A DNA stretch of 24,068 nucleotides from assembly GCA_038229595.1 (NCBI GenBank), contig JBBROH010000042.1, positions 1-24,068 of the forward strand. Reading direction: 5' to 3'. This document shows positions 1 through 6,123 of the stretch, piece after piece. The position numbers and the translations under genes were made by a program. The stretch comes from JBBROH01 sp038229595. Its GTDB lineage: Bacteria > Chloroflexota > Chloroflexia > QHBQ01. The stretch's first letter is position 1. Each line of letters begins with the position of its first letter. The notes beneath the pieces were generated by a model. That model was not told where the DNA came from. It did no database searches and was given only the letters and a program-made list of their open reading frames with translations.

Positions 1-561
1 CACGCTGATGCCCTGCGCCGCCAACTCCAGGCCGAGGGTGCGGGCTAGCATTCGGATGCCGCCCTTCGAGGCGCAGTAGGGGGTGTGCAGCGGCATAGCC
101 AGCGACTGATGGATTGAACTGGTGTTGATCACCCGCCCACCACCACCCTGGGCGATCATCTGGCGCGCAGCTGCCTGGGTGCAGAAGAACGTCCCCTTCA
201 GGTTGGTAGCCAGTACTCCATCCCACTCCTCCTCAGTCACCTCAGTTAGCGGCTTGAGGGGAGAGCCATGCCCGGCATTGTTGAGTAGCAGATCGAGCCG
301 CCCAAAGCGGGCCACTGTCGCCGCCACAATCCGGTAGCAGTCGGCTACCCGCCCCACATCGCCCTGCACAGTGTCTGCTGCGCCGCCCAGCCGTGCAATC
401 TCGTCTGCGACGGTAGTGGCGGCAGCAGCGTCTACTTCGCCGCGATGGTTGATCATCACCGCCGCACCATCAGCAGCAAAGCGGCGGGCAATAGCCGCGC
501 CAATACCAGTGCCAGCCCCTGTGATCAGGGCCACCTTGCCCGCCAACCGTTGCGCTGGCAC
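1..561 (-). CDS. SDR-family NAD(P)-dependent oxidoreductase, C-terminus cut by window edge
   Basis: Short-chain dehydrogenase/reductase; 187 codons are visible and the C-terminus lies beyond base 1. The Rossmann glycine motif TGAGTGIG is at residues 14-21, the NNAG motif at about 94-97, the active-site serine in INTSS at about 149, and the catalytic YxxxK pair as Y162 and K166 (YCASK). All catalytic positions of a classical SDR are therefore present. The closest family resemblance is to glucose-1-dehydrogenase or 3-oxoacyl-ACP-reductase-like enzymes, but substrate cannot be read from the sequence. The start is GTG at 561-559, one base after the TGA of the zinc-ribbon gene, giving VPAQRLAGKVALITG. 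This is the last visible gene of a tight three-gene unit with the sulfite-oxidase-like and zinc-ribbon genes and is probably translated by coupling. No start other than GTG fits the gap. Confidence 0.88.
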   Translation of the reverse strand, partial: MPAQRLAGKVALITGAGTGIGAAIARRFAADGAAVMINHRGEVDAAAATTVADEIARLGGAADTVQGDVGRVADCYRIVAATVARFGRLDLLLNNAGHGSPLKPLTEVTEEEWDGVLATNLKGTFFCTQAAARQMIAQGGGGRVINTSSIHQSLAMPLHTPYCASKGGIRMLARTLGLELAAQGISV

Positions 562-562
562 C

Positions 563-1603
563 TCAGCGAGTCTGGGTGTCAGGCTGCGGCTGGACGCTCT
601 CGGCGATCTCTACCAGGGCTACCAGCCACTTGCCGTTATGCTTTACGCAGGTATAGGTTTCGTGCAAGGTCTGGGCCGCCTCGCTCTTGATCAGCTTACC
701 GTCGGTGGTGTAGATTTCCTGGCTCCAGGTCTCCACCGTGTGTGCAGTAGCCTTGTCGCCATCAATCGTCACATCGTTGATCTTGATCTTCTCCAACTTC
801 TGGATGGTGTAGGCGTTGTTGGTGCGAAGGGTCTCAAGCATCTTGTTGTTCTTGTCATATTCGTCGCCGCTGTAGAACTGCTTGAGGGCTGCCCCGTCGA
901 GGTTACGCATCGCCTGGGTTTGGGCGGCATTAGAGTCGTTGATCAGCTTGACGATCACCTGCTTGTCCGCCCCCTTCGCCCCATCGCCGAGCGTGACAAC
1001 ACTCTGGTTGGTGGTGGGCAGGGCAGCGGGCGTAGCCGAGCTAGCGGGCGCAACGGCCACTGAGGTGGCTGTATCTTTGCCAATGATCAGGTAGCCAGCG
1101 AGGCTACCGAGAGCGACTAGCAGCAGCAGCAGCAAGCCCAGCCAGAGGCCGAAGTTGCTGCGCCCAGCCTGGGCTGGTTGGTATGGCTGCCCTGGCTGTG
1201 CGTCGAAGCTGCTAAGGAGCGGCTGGTAGCTACCCTGGGGGGCTTGAGCGGGGTAGGGCTGATAGGGCTGGGTTGGTTGGCTGACAAGGTAGGTGGGATT
1301 GGGGCCGAGGCCTTCATCTACCAGGCTACTGGCTGGCAGCGGGCCGAAGCTAGCCTCGCGGCTGGGCGGCACGAAGACGGGGGCAGGCTGATCGCGGTCG
1401 GCCAGTTTATCGGTATTGCGCTTGCTAATGAAGGGCGCATCAACCGGCACCACTGGCCCAGCGAACTGCTGGCTGGCTGGTGGTGGGCTTGCACTGGCGG
1501 CCTCTGCCACCAGCCCGGCCTCCCCCTCGGTGAAGGGGGTGCCGCAGGTGGCGCAGAAGCGGGCATAAGCGGGGTTGTTGCTCTGGCAGGTTGGACATTG
1601 CAT
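563..1603 (-). CDS. Zinc-ribbon, single-pass membrane protein with an extracytoplasmic NTF2/IMS-like domain
   Basis: A 346-residue protein of unknown function. The N-terminus is a zinc ribbon with C3, C6, C17 and C20 (CPTC and CATCG). A Pro/Gln/Tyr-rich low-complexity stretch at about 35-148 follows, then one hydrophobic segment at about 151-174 and an Ala/Thr/Ser linker. A compact C-terminal domain (about 215-346) ends in beta strands containing TVETWSQEIY and KHNGKWLVALVE. That end resembles the NTF2-like/ARC6-IMS folds found behind zinc ribbons and membrane anchors in other bacteria; this is inference from pattern only. The reading frame stays open upstream to 1723, but ATG at 1603 is chosen because it overlaps the upstream stop as TAATG and places the cysteines at the very N-terminus. 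Topology is probably ribbon inside, C-terminal domain outside. Its role beside a molybdenum oxidoreductase is unknown. Confidence 0.8.
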   Translation of the reverse strand: MQCPTCQSNNPAYARFCATCGTPFTEGEAGLVAEAASASPPPASQQFAGPVVPVDAPFISKRNTDKLADRDQPAPVFVPPSREASFGPLPASSLVDEGLGPNPTYLVSQPTQPYQPYPAQAPQGSYQPLLSSFDAQPGQPYQPAQAGRSNFGLWLGLLLLLLVALGSLAGYLIIGKDTATSVAVAPASSATPAALPTTNQSVVTLGDGAKGADKQVIVKLINDSNAAQTQAMRNLDGAALKQFYSGDEYDKNNKMLETLRTNNAYTIQKLEKIKINDVTIDGDKATAHTVETWSQEIYTTDGKLIKSEAAQTLHETYTCVKHNGKWLVALVEIAESVQPQPDTQTR

Positions 1604-2214
1604 TAGCCGAAACGCTCCTCCGTCCAGGGGTCGCCGTGCATATGGTAGCCATAGCTCTCCCAGAAACCAGGGCGGTCGCGGTCGAGGAACTCCATGCCCT
1701 GTATCCACTTCGCGCTCTTCCAAAAGTAGAGGTGGGGGACGACCAGGCGCAGGGGATAGCCATGCTCCGGGGTCAGTGCTTCACCGTCGTGCTTGTAGGC
1801 AAAGAGGTTCTCCTCGCGGTCAAAGTCCTCCATCGAAAGGTTGGCGGTAAAGGCGTTGGCGGCGTGTAGCAGCACGTACTTGACGTTCGGCTTGAGGCCG
1901 ATCAGCTTCATCACGTCGCGAACGGCGACCCCCTCCCAGGTATTGTCCAGCTTGCTCCAGCGCGTGACGCAGTGGATGTCGTTCTGGATCGTTACCTTCG
2001 GCAGGGCCATAAACTGCTCCCAATCGAGCGTCACGGGCTGGTCAACCAGGCCGAAGATGCGGAAGCTCCACTTCTCGGTGTTGATGCGTGGTACGCTACC
2101 ATAGTGCAGCACGGGCCACTTCTCGGTGCGATACTGGCCGGGCGGAATGCGGGATGCGATGTCGGGGTCAAGCTGCTTCTTGCGCCCTGGCAGGATGTTG
2201 TCGAGGAAATCCAT
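1603..2214 (-). CDS. Sulfite-oxidase-like molybdopterin-dependent oxidoreductase (soluble)
   Basis: A 203-residue protein that is nearly all one Oxidored_molyb (sulfite oxidase/YedY-type) domain. C82 in the motif DIHCVTRWS is the expected thiolate ligand of molybdenum. Flanking family features are LPPGQ-like and KWPVLHYGSVP segments near the N-terminus, W93 followed by GVAVRD, and the RLVVPHLYFWKSAKW segment near the C-terminus. No Tat or Sec signal is present, unlike MsrP/YedY, so the enzyme should be cytoplasmic unless it is carried out with a partner. There is no heme or dimerisation domain, so a separate electron partner is required. The ATG at 2214 has an AGGAGG at 2229-2224. The gene is the first of a three-gene unit and overlaps the next gene by one base. 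Substrate is not determinable; sulfite or a sulfoxide would fit the family. Confidence 0.88.
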   Translation of the reverse strand: MDFLDNILPGRKKQLDPDIASRIPPGQYRTEKWPVLHYGSVPRINTEKWSFRIFGLVDQPVTLDWEQFMALPKVTIQNDIHCVTRWSKLDNTWEGVAVRDVMKLIGLKPNVKYVLLHAANAFTANLSMEDFDREENLFAYKHDGEALTPEHGYPLRLVVPHLYFWKSAKWIQGMEFLDRDRPGFWESYGYHMHGDPWTEERFG

Positions 2215-2249
2215 TTGCTTTTGCCTCCTGGGTTTGGTGAACCAATACT

Positions 2250-2280
2250 ATTGTACCAAATGCGTCAAGCTAACCAACAA
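2250..2280 (-). promoter_or_regulatory. Probable promoter of the sulfite-oxidase-like gene unit
   Basis: On the minus strand an extended -10, TGGTACAAT (hexamer at 2255-2250), lies 36 bases upstream of the ATG. A possible TTGTTG -35 is at 2280-2275 with a long 19-base spacer. The predicted start near 2243 leaves a leader of about 29 bases that contains the AGGAGG. It sits immediately downstream of the hairpin at 2295-2319, so termination and re-initiation are adjacent. Confidence 0.5.
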
Positions 2281-2294
2281 GAGTCATGCCACAA

Positions 2295-2319
2295 GCCCCG
2301 CCGAAAGTGGTGGCGGGGC
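2295..2319 (-). terminator. Hairpin, likely terminator of the DoxX-Rieske unit
   Basis: A perfect 8-bp inverted repeat, GCCCCGCC with GGCGGGGC and a 9-base loop, lies 10 bases past the stop codon of the DoxX-Rieske gene. The following minus-strand bases (TTGTGGCATGACTC) are only mildly T-rich, so termination may be incomplete. Confidence 0.5.
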
Positions 2320-2328
2320 CAAAGGCGG

Positions 2329-3837
2329 TCAACCAGCGTAGTAGATGTTACCGCTAGCCTCATCCACCCGGATAGCAACCATCGCCAACGGGCGGCGGGC
2401 AGGCCCCTTTGTTGGCTTGCCGTCGCTGATCTGGAAGCTAGAGTCGTGGCAGGGGCAATTAAAATCCTTGCTAGTCTGGCGGTAGTTGACCTGGCAGCCA
2501 GCGTGGGTGCAGATCGAATTGTATGCTACAAAGCTGCCGTTGCTCGCGCGCACCAGGTAGGATGGTATGCCGCTGACTGGCTCGGTAAACTCAATTGCCC
2601 GCCCCGGATCGATGTCGGCGATCTTTGCCAGCACGATGCCGCCCGCTGGTGGTTTGGCGACCGGCACCGGCGTGTCGGTTGGCCCCCCGACGGGAGTGCT
2701 GCCCGGCCCAATGTCGCCGCCAGCCGCTGGTGCAGGCGGCCTGGTCGCGGTTGCGGGGGCTGGCACGAGCGTGCTGGTGGCGGCAGGGCGGCTGGTATTG
2801 GTTGGCGCAGGAGGGGGGGGGGTACTGGTGGCCGCTGGACGGCTGGTATTGGTTGGCGCAGGTCGCGGCGTGTTGGTGGCTGGCTTGGCGGTGCTGGCGG
2901 CGGGTCGTGGCGTACTAGTGGCTGGCCTGGCAGTGGGGGCGTATGCCTGCGGCTCGTTGGTGGCGGTAGCGGTTGGGGCTACTGCGGTGTCGGTTGGCAA
3001 GGCTACGGTGTCGGTTGGCAGGGCCACCGCATCCGTGGGCGGCACTGCCGTATCCGTTGCCAGGGCTACAGTGTCCGTGGGCTGGGCTGCGGTGGCTGGT
3101 AGGGTAGGGGGGGTGGTAGGCAGGCTGGTGGCGGTAGCTGGCAGGGCAGTAGCGGTAGCGGCTAGCTGGGCGACCCCGACAGGCGGCGAGTTGCTGTCAC
3201 TGCTGCTGCTGCTATTAAGGTCCTTGCGATAGGCGAAGCTGCGAGCAATGGCGGTGCCAGCCAGGACGACCGCTAGCCCAGCCCCGACCGCCGCTCCAGC
3301 ACGAGTTAGGGTAGCACGGCGTTCCAGGTCAAGCACGCTGGCCGTCGCTCCACGCCTTGCGATTAGCGCGTCCAGGCTGTACAACCCCCCGCCTGCCAGC
3401 AAGATGGTTAGCCAGCCGAAGGCGTAGGGGAGGTCGGAGCCGCTGTAGAAGGGATAGGCGTTCCAGCCAGCGGTCAGCCAGATGGTGAGGCTGATCAGCA
3501 GGCCGCCCACTGCTGCCAGCCGAGTGAACAGGCCGAAGATTGTTGCCAGCCCGACCAGCAACTCGCCAATGGTCATCAGCCAGCCGAAAAGCTGGGGGTT
3601 GGGGATCGCCAGCGGGGTGATTACGAAGCTGAGGGGTGAACCGTCGGCTACAAAGCCCTGTAGCTGCTTGCCGATGTAGGTCGCCCCCGCCGGGTTGAAG
3701 AACCCAGGATCGGTGATCTTCTCAATAGCGGCGGCGGTGAAGATCAGGCCGAGGAACAAGCGTAGGGGCAGCGCGACCAGCCCAACCCAGCGGTCGCCCG
3801 GCATAGCATCCCTGTTGATTGGCTCAGTAGCTTTCAT
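2329..3837 (-). CDS. DoxX/DoxD-like membrane protein fused to a C-terminal Rieske [2Fe-2S] domain
   Basis: A 502-residue two-domain protein. Residues 1-205 form a DoxX/DoxD-type membrane module with about five hydrophobic segments near 17-40, 84-104, 106-125, 140-160 and 184-203. A 190-residue linker follows, very rich in Thr, Pro and Ala with repeated PTDTVAL- and TNTSRPAATST-like units. Residues 400-502 are a Rieske domain with CTHAGC and CPCHDSSF supplying the two Cys-His pairs. The basic loop RRGATASVLDLERR before the fifth segment suggests it is cytoplasmic, which puts the Rieske cluster outside. DoxD is the small subunit of thiosulfate:quinone oxidoreductase, so a quinone-linked redox role is plausible but inferred. 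ATG at 3837 is preferred over the adjacent TTG at 3840 because GGGGAG sits 4 bases upstream of the ATG. The gene is 45 bases downstream of the Rieske lipoprotein gene. Confidence 0.9.
   Translation of the reverse strand: MKATEPINRDAMPGDRWVGLVALPLRLFLGLIFTAAAIEKITDPGFFNPAGATYIGKQLQGFVADGSPLSFVITPLAIPNPQLFGWLMTIGELLVGLATIFGLFTRLAAVGGLLISLTIWLTAGWNAYPFYSGSDLPYAFGWLTILLAGGGLYSLDALIARRGATASVLDLERRATLTRAGAAVGAGLAVVLAGTAIARSFAYRKDLNSSSSSDSNSPPVGVAQLAATATALPATATSLPTTPPTLPATAAQPTDTVALATDTAVPPTDAVALPTDTVALPTDTAVAPTATATNEPQAYAPTARPATSTPRPAASTAKPATNTPRPAPTNTSRPAATSTPPPPAPTNTSRPAATSTLVPAPATATRPPAPAAGGDIGPGSTPVGGPTDTPVPVAKPPAGGIVLAKIADIDPGRAIEFTEPVSGIPSYLVRASNGSFVAYNSICTHAGCQVNYRQTSKDFNCPCHDSSFQISDGKPTKGPARRPLAMVAIRVDEASGNIYYAG
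2813..2822 (-). repeat. Ten-base C homopolymer inside the DoxX-Rieske linker
   Basis: Ten consecutive G on the plus strand (C10 on the coding strand) encode the TPPPP run in the Thr/Pro linker. A one-base slip would separate the membrane module from the Rieske domain. It is the longest mononucleotide run noticed in the window. Confidence 0.9.
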
Positions 3838-3882
3838 CAAACTCCCCTTCGCTTGCTACAACTGCAAGCAGCAATTTGTACA

Positions 3883-4557
3883 CTAACCCTCGTAGGTGAT
3901 TGTGCCGCTAGCCTCATCCACCTTGATGTTCAGCTTCTTGAGCGGGCCAGCGGCTGGCCCCTTCTTCACTGCACCGTCCGCGACGGCGAACACCGAACCG
4001 TGGCAGGGGCAAGCGAACTCTGTCGCCCCCTTCTTGTAGTCGACCTCGCAGCCCTTGTGGGTGCAGAGCGCACTGTAAGCCAGGAAGCTACCGTCGGCCA
4101 GCCGCACTAGCTTGGCGGGCTTACCACTACCAGGGATGGTGAAGTCCTTGCCCTCGCCCGCTTGCAGGTCGGCGATCTTGGCTATCACCTGTGAGCCGCT
4201 GGGGTTGTTGGCCGCCACTGCCGTGTTGGTTGGCAGTCCAGCGGGGGTACTCTGCGGCTGGATGCTAGCCGCGTCGGTGGTGTTGGTGGCAGCAACGGCA
4301 ATCGGGGCCGTGGTGTTGGTGGCAGCGGCAACCGGGGCCGTGGTGTTGGTGGCAGCGGCAACCGGGGCCGTGGTGTTGGTGGCAGCGGCAACCGGAGCCG
4401 TGGTGTTGGTGGCAGCAGTAGGGGTGGGGGTTTCGCCCCCGCAGGCGGCTAGCAGTGCGCTGGCGGCGAGTAGGGCGGCAGCACTGCTGCCAGTCGCCAG
4501 CAAGTCGCGGCGGCTGATCTCAACCTGCTGAAGCTCACTGGTCTGTTCGTTGCTCAA
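3883..4557 (-). CDS. Tat-exported Rieske [2Fe-2S] lipoprotein
   Basis: A 224-residue Rieske protein. Residues 14-39 form a twin-arginine signal (SRRDLL at 15-20, hydrophobic Ala/Leu core) ending in a lipobox with C39 (LLAAC), so the mature protein should be a lipid-anchored extracytoplasmic protein. A repetitive ATNTTAPVA linker (about 46-95) leads to the Rieske domain at about 122-224, where CTHKGC and CPCHGSVF hold the cluster ligands. The C-terminal domain is clearly related to that of the neighbouring DoxX-Rieske fusion, including a shared VDEASG ending, suggesting local duplication. The start is TTG at 4557-4555, supported by GAGGAG seven bases upstream and by the position of the Tat motif; no ATG is available nearby. 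It lies 31 bases after the HAD gene and 45 before the fusion. A small soluble electron carrier role is inferred. Confidence 0.92.
   Translation of the reverse strand: MSNEQTSELQQVEISRRDLLATGSSAAALLAASALLAACGGETPTPTAATNTTAPVAAATNTTAPVAAATNTTAPVAAATNTTAPIAVAATNTTDAASIQPQSTPAGLPTNTAVAANNPSGSQVIAKIADLQAGEGKDFTIPGSGKPAKLVRLADGSFLAYSALCTHKGCEVDYKKGATEFACPCHGSVFAVADGAVKKGPAAGPLKKLNIKVDEASGTITYEG
4277..4417 (-). repeat. 30-bp tandem repeat encoding the ATNTTAPVA linker
   Basis: Units begin at 4277 (33 bp), 4310, 4340 and 4370 (30 bp each), with a partial unit from 4400. Units at 4310 and 4340 look identical and the 4370 unit differs by one base. Being in frame, copy-number change would lengthen or shorten the lipoprotein's stalk without breaking it. 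Confidence 0.92.
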
Positions 4558-4588
4558 AAATCGTCTCCTCTATGGTGGCTGGTTGGCA

Positions 4589-5275
4589 CTAGCTGCTCAA
4601 GCGACTCAGGTCGCCCGCAACTAGCAAGTCAAGCTGCCGCTGCAAGGCGGCAAGGTCAGTAACGATGGCGGCGGGCTGTTCGCGCTCAAGCACTTTGCGC
4701 TCAAAGCCGCCGCTGAGGACTGCTATACATGGGAGGCCAGCTTTGCGTGCTGCACCAATGTCGTAGGGGCTGTCGCCAACTACCAGCGCATCGCTTGCGG
4801 GCAGGCCCAGCTTCTTGAGCGCGACGGCGAAGATGTCGGGGTCGGGCTTGCTGTTCGCTACGTCGTCTGAGTTGGTAATAACATCTACGCACTCTTTGAC
4901 CGCTAGCTTCGCCAGATAGTGGTCGATCTCATCTTGTTTAGCGGAACTGGCGAGGGCGATCTTGACCCCGCACTGGTGCAGCGACCGAATTAGCATAGCG
5001 GCGGCGGCGAACGGCTGGGCCTGCTCAATCAGCTTCTTGTACTCCTCACCATGCCCCTCGTTCAGCCGGGCCTGCTCCTCCTCGTCGGCTTTGCTCTCCG
5101 GCTTGCCTAGCAGAGCGGGGATCAGATTGTCGCCCCCCTTACCGATCTGCTCGCGGATCGCCTGCCGCTCGAAGCTGTAGCCCTCGGCCTTGAAGGCGTG
5201 TTGCCAGGCAGTGGTATGCAGTTCGTTACTATCCACCAGGGTGCCGTCTACATCAAACAGGATCGCTTTGATCAT
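4589..5275 (-). CDS. HAD-superfamily phosphatase (phosphoglycolate phosphatase/beta-phosphoglucomutase-like)
   Basis: A 228-residue haloacid-dehalogenase phosphatase. Motif I is FDVDGT with nucleophile D8 and acid/base D10, motif II is the serine of ALASSAK, motif III the lysine of NSKPDPDIF, and motif IV the VVGDSPYDIGAA loop. The inserted helical cap (about residues 15-85) is of the C1 type seen in Gph/PGMB-like enzymes. Substrate cannot be assigned. The ATG at 5275 has GAGGAG six bases upstream. It is the first gene of the unit with the Rieske lipoprotein and DoxX-Rieske fusion; a functional connection to them is not evident. Its promoter lies so close that the mRNA leader should be only about seven bases. 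Confidence 0.9.
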   Translation of the reverse strand: MIKAILFDVDGTLVDSNELHTTAWQHAFKAEGYSFERQAIREQIGKGGDNLIPALLGKPESKADEEEQARLNEGHGEEYKKLIEQAQPFAAAAMLIRSLHQCGVKIALASSAKQDEIDHYLAKLAVKECVDVITNSDDVANSKPDPDIFAVALKKLGLPASDALVVGDSPYDIGAARKAGLPCIAVLSGGFERKVLEREQPAAIVTDLAALQRQLDLLVAGDLSRLSS

Positions 5276-5288
5276 TATCCTCTCCTCT

Positions 5289-5297
5289 ATTATAACA
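5289..5297 (-). promoter_or_regulatory. Extended -10 promoter of the HAD-Rieske-DoxX unit
   Basis: Minus-strand TGTTATAAT with the hexamer at 5294-5289, only 13 bases from the ATG. No recognisable -35 at 17 bases. The predicted start near 5282 would shorten the leader to about seven bases and remove part of the ribosome-binding sequence. Confidence 0.55.
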
Positions 5298-5360
5298 GAA
5301 TAGGCCAGCCAGCGGGGTTAGCTATAGGTTAAATGTTTGTTAAGCCGACCGAGGGCGTGC

Positions 5361-5380
5361 CTCTTGCTTTGCAGCAAGAG
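5361..5380. other. Perfect inverted repeat in the divergent HAD/cyclase intergenic region
   Basis: CTCTTGCT and AGCAAGAG form an uninterrupted 8-bp stem around a 4-base TTGC centre. It has no T tract on either side, so it does not look like a terminator. It ends directly at a possible extended -10 of the cyclase gene, so an operator is a reasonable alternative. Confidence 0.5.
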
Positions 5381-5389
5381 TGATACCAT
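5381..5389 (+). promoter_or_regulatory. Possible extended -10 of the cyclase gene
   Basis: TGATACCAT fits TGnTAnnnT and would start transcription near 5396, leaving a leader of about 36 bases that contains AAGGAGG. There is no convincing -35, and the preceding inverted repeat occupies that region. Confidence 0.3.
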
Positions 5390-5431
5390 CTACCCACTCC
5401 CCCGTGAGGGTGAGATTCTCAAGGAGGAACG

Positions 5432-6073
5432 GTGAAGATACACGACATAACCCTGCTGGTGCAGGAGGGCATGACCACCTACAATGGCGAACCAGGACCG
5501 AAAATCGAACGCACCGCCGAGGTGGAGAAGGACGGCTACACCCTCTCCTTCGTTAGCTTTGGCTCGCATACTGGTACGCACATAGATGCTCCGATCCACT
5601 TCGTTCCCGGTGGCGTAGGCATTGATGCACTGCCACTAGAGGCGATGATCGGCCCGGTGATCGTGCGCCACCTGCCCGACGTGGACGCGATCACCCTAGA
5701 GGAGTTGGCCCAGATCGGTCTGCCAGAGGGAACGGAGCGGGTGCTGTTCAAGACACGCAACTCGCAACGCTGGGCAAACCCCAAAGGCGAGTTCGTCAAG
5801 GACTTTGTCTACCTCGCGCCCGACGCTTGCCGTTGGCTGGTCGAGCGCGGGGTGCGGCTGGTTGGCATAGACTACCTCTCGGTCGAGCAGTTCGAGGCAG
5901 CGAACCATGATACGCACACGATCCTGCTGGCAGCGGGGGTGGTGGTAATCGAGGGTCTGAACCTGCGCGAGATCGTGCCGGGTGCCTACACCCTGATCGC
6001 CCTGCCGCTCAAGCTGAAGGATGGTGATGGTGGGGCGGCGCGGGTAGTACTGGTCGAAGGGCGTATCGCTTGA
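5432..6073 (+). CDS. Cyclase family protein (kynurenine formamidase-like metal-dependent hydrolase)
   Basis: A 213-residue protein of the cyclase family that includes bacterial kynurenine formamidase (KynB) and related metal-dependent hydrolases. The signature metal-binding motif HTGTHIDAP is at residues 46-54, with H46, H50 and D52 as expected ligands and H56 nearby. Length and the ending typical of the family (VIEGLNLREIVPGAYTLIALP) are intact. The start is GTG at 5432, fixed by AAGGAGG at 5421-5427. No kynurenine-pathway neighbours are visible, so kynB is not assigned. The gene stands alone and converges on the lyase gene 50 bases downstream, without an obvious terminator between them. Confidence 0.88.
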   Translation: MKIHDITLLVQEGMTTYNGEPGPKIERTAEVEKDGYTLSFVSFGSHTGTHIDAPIHFVPGGVGIDALPLEAMIGPVIVRHLPDVDAITLEELAQIGLPEGTERVLFKTRNSQRWANPKGEFVKDFVYLAPDACRWLVERGVRLVGIDYLSVEQFEAANHDTHTILLAAGVVVIEGLNLREIVPGAYTLIALPLKLKDGDGGAARVVLVEGRIA

Positions 6074-6123
6074 TTGCGGCTTGGCGATTGGCGACTCCCA
6101 CCTTAATCCAAAAGCTGCCAGGG

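Noticed and set aside
1117..1140. CAG-type triplet run
   Set aside because: Encodes the leucine run of a transmembrane helix and is too short to call a microsatellite.
1604..1723. Upstream extension of the zinc-ribbon gene
   Set aside because: The added residues overlap the 3' end of the oxidoreductase gene in another frame; the TAATG start puts the zinc ribbon at the N-terminus.
1972..3102. Long plus-strand frame of 376 codons opposite the sulfite-oxidase-like and DoxX-Rieske genes
   Set aside because: It is Gly/Trp/Arg-rich and mirrors the Thr/Pro/Ala linker on the other strand; both minus-strand genes have clear domains and ribosome sites.
3100..3135. G-rich tract on the plus strand as a G-quadruplex
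   Set aside because: Only two or three clean GGG runs; explained by the Pro/Thr codons of the linker on the coding strand.
6074..6123. Possible terminator between the convergent cyclase and lyase genes
   Set aside because: Only short imperfect repeats (GGCGA, GGTTAACC) and no T tract; no stable hairpin was found.
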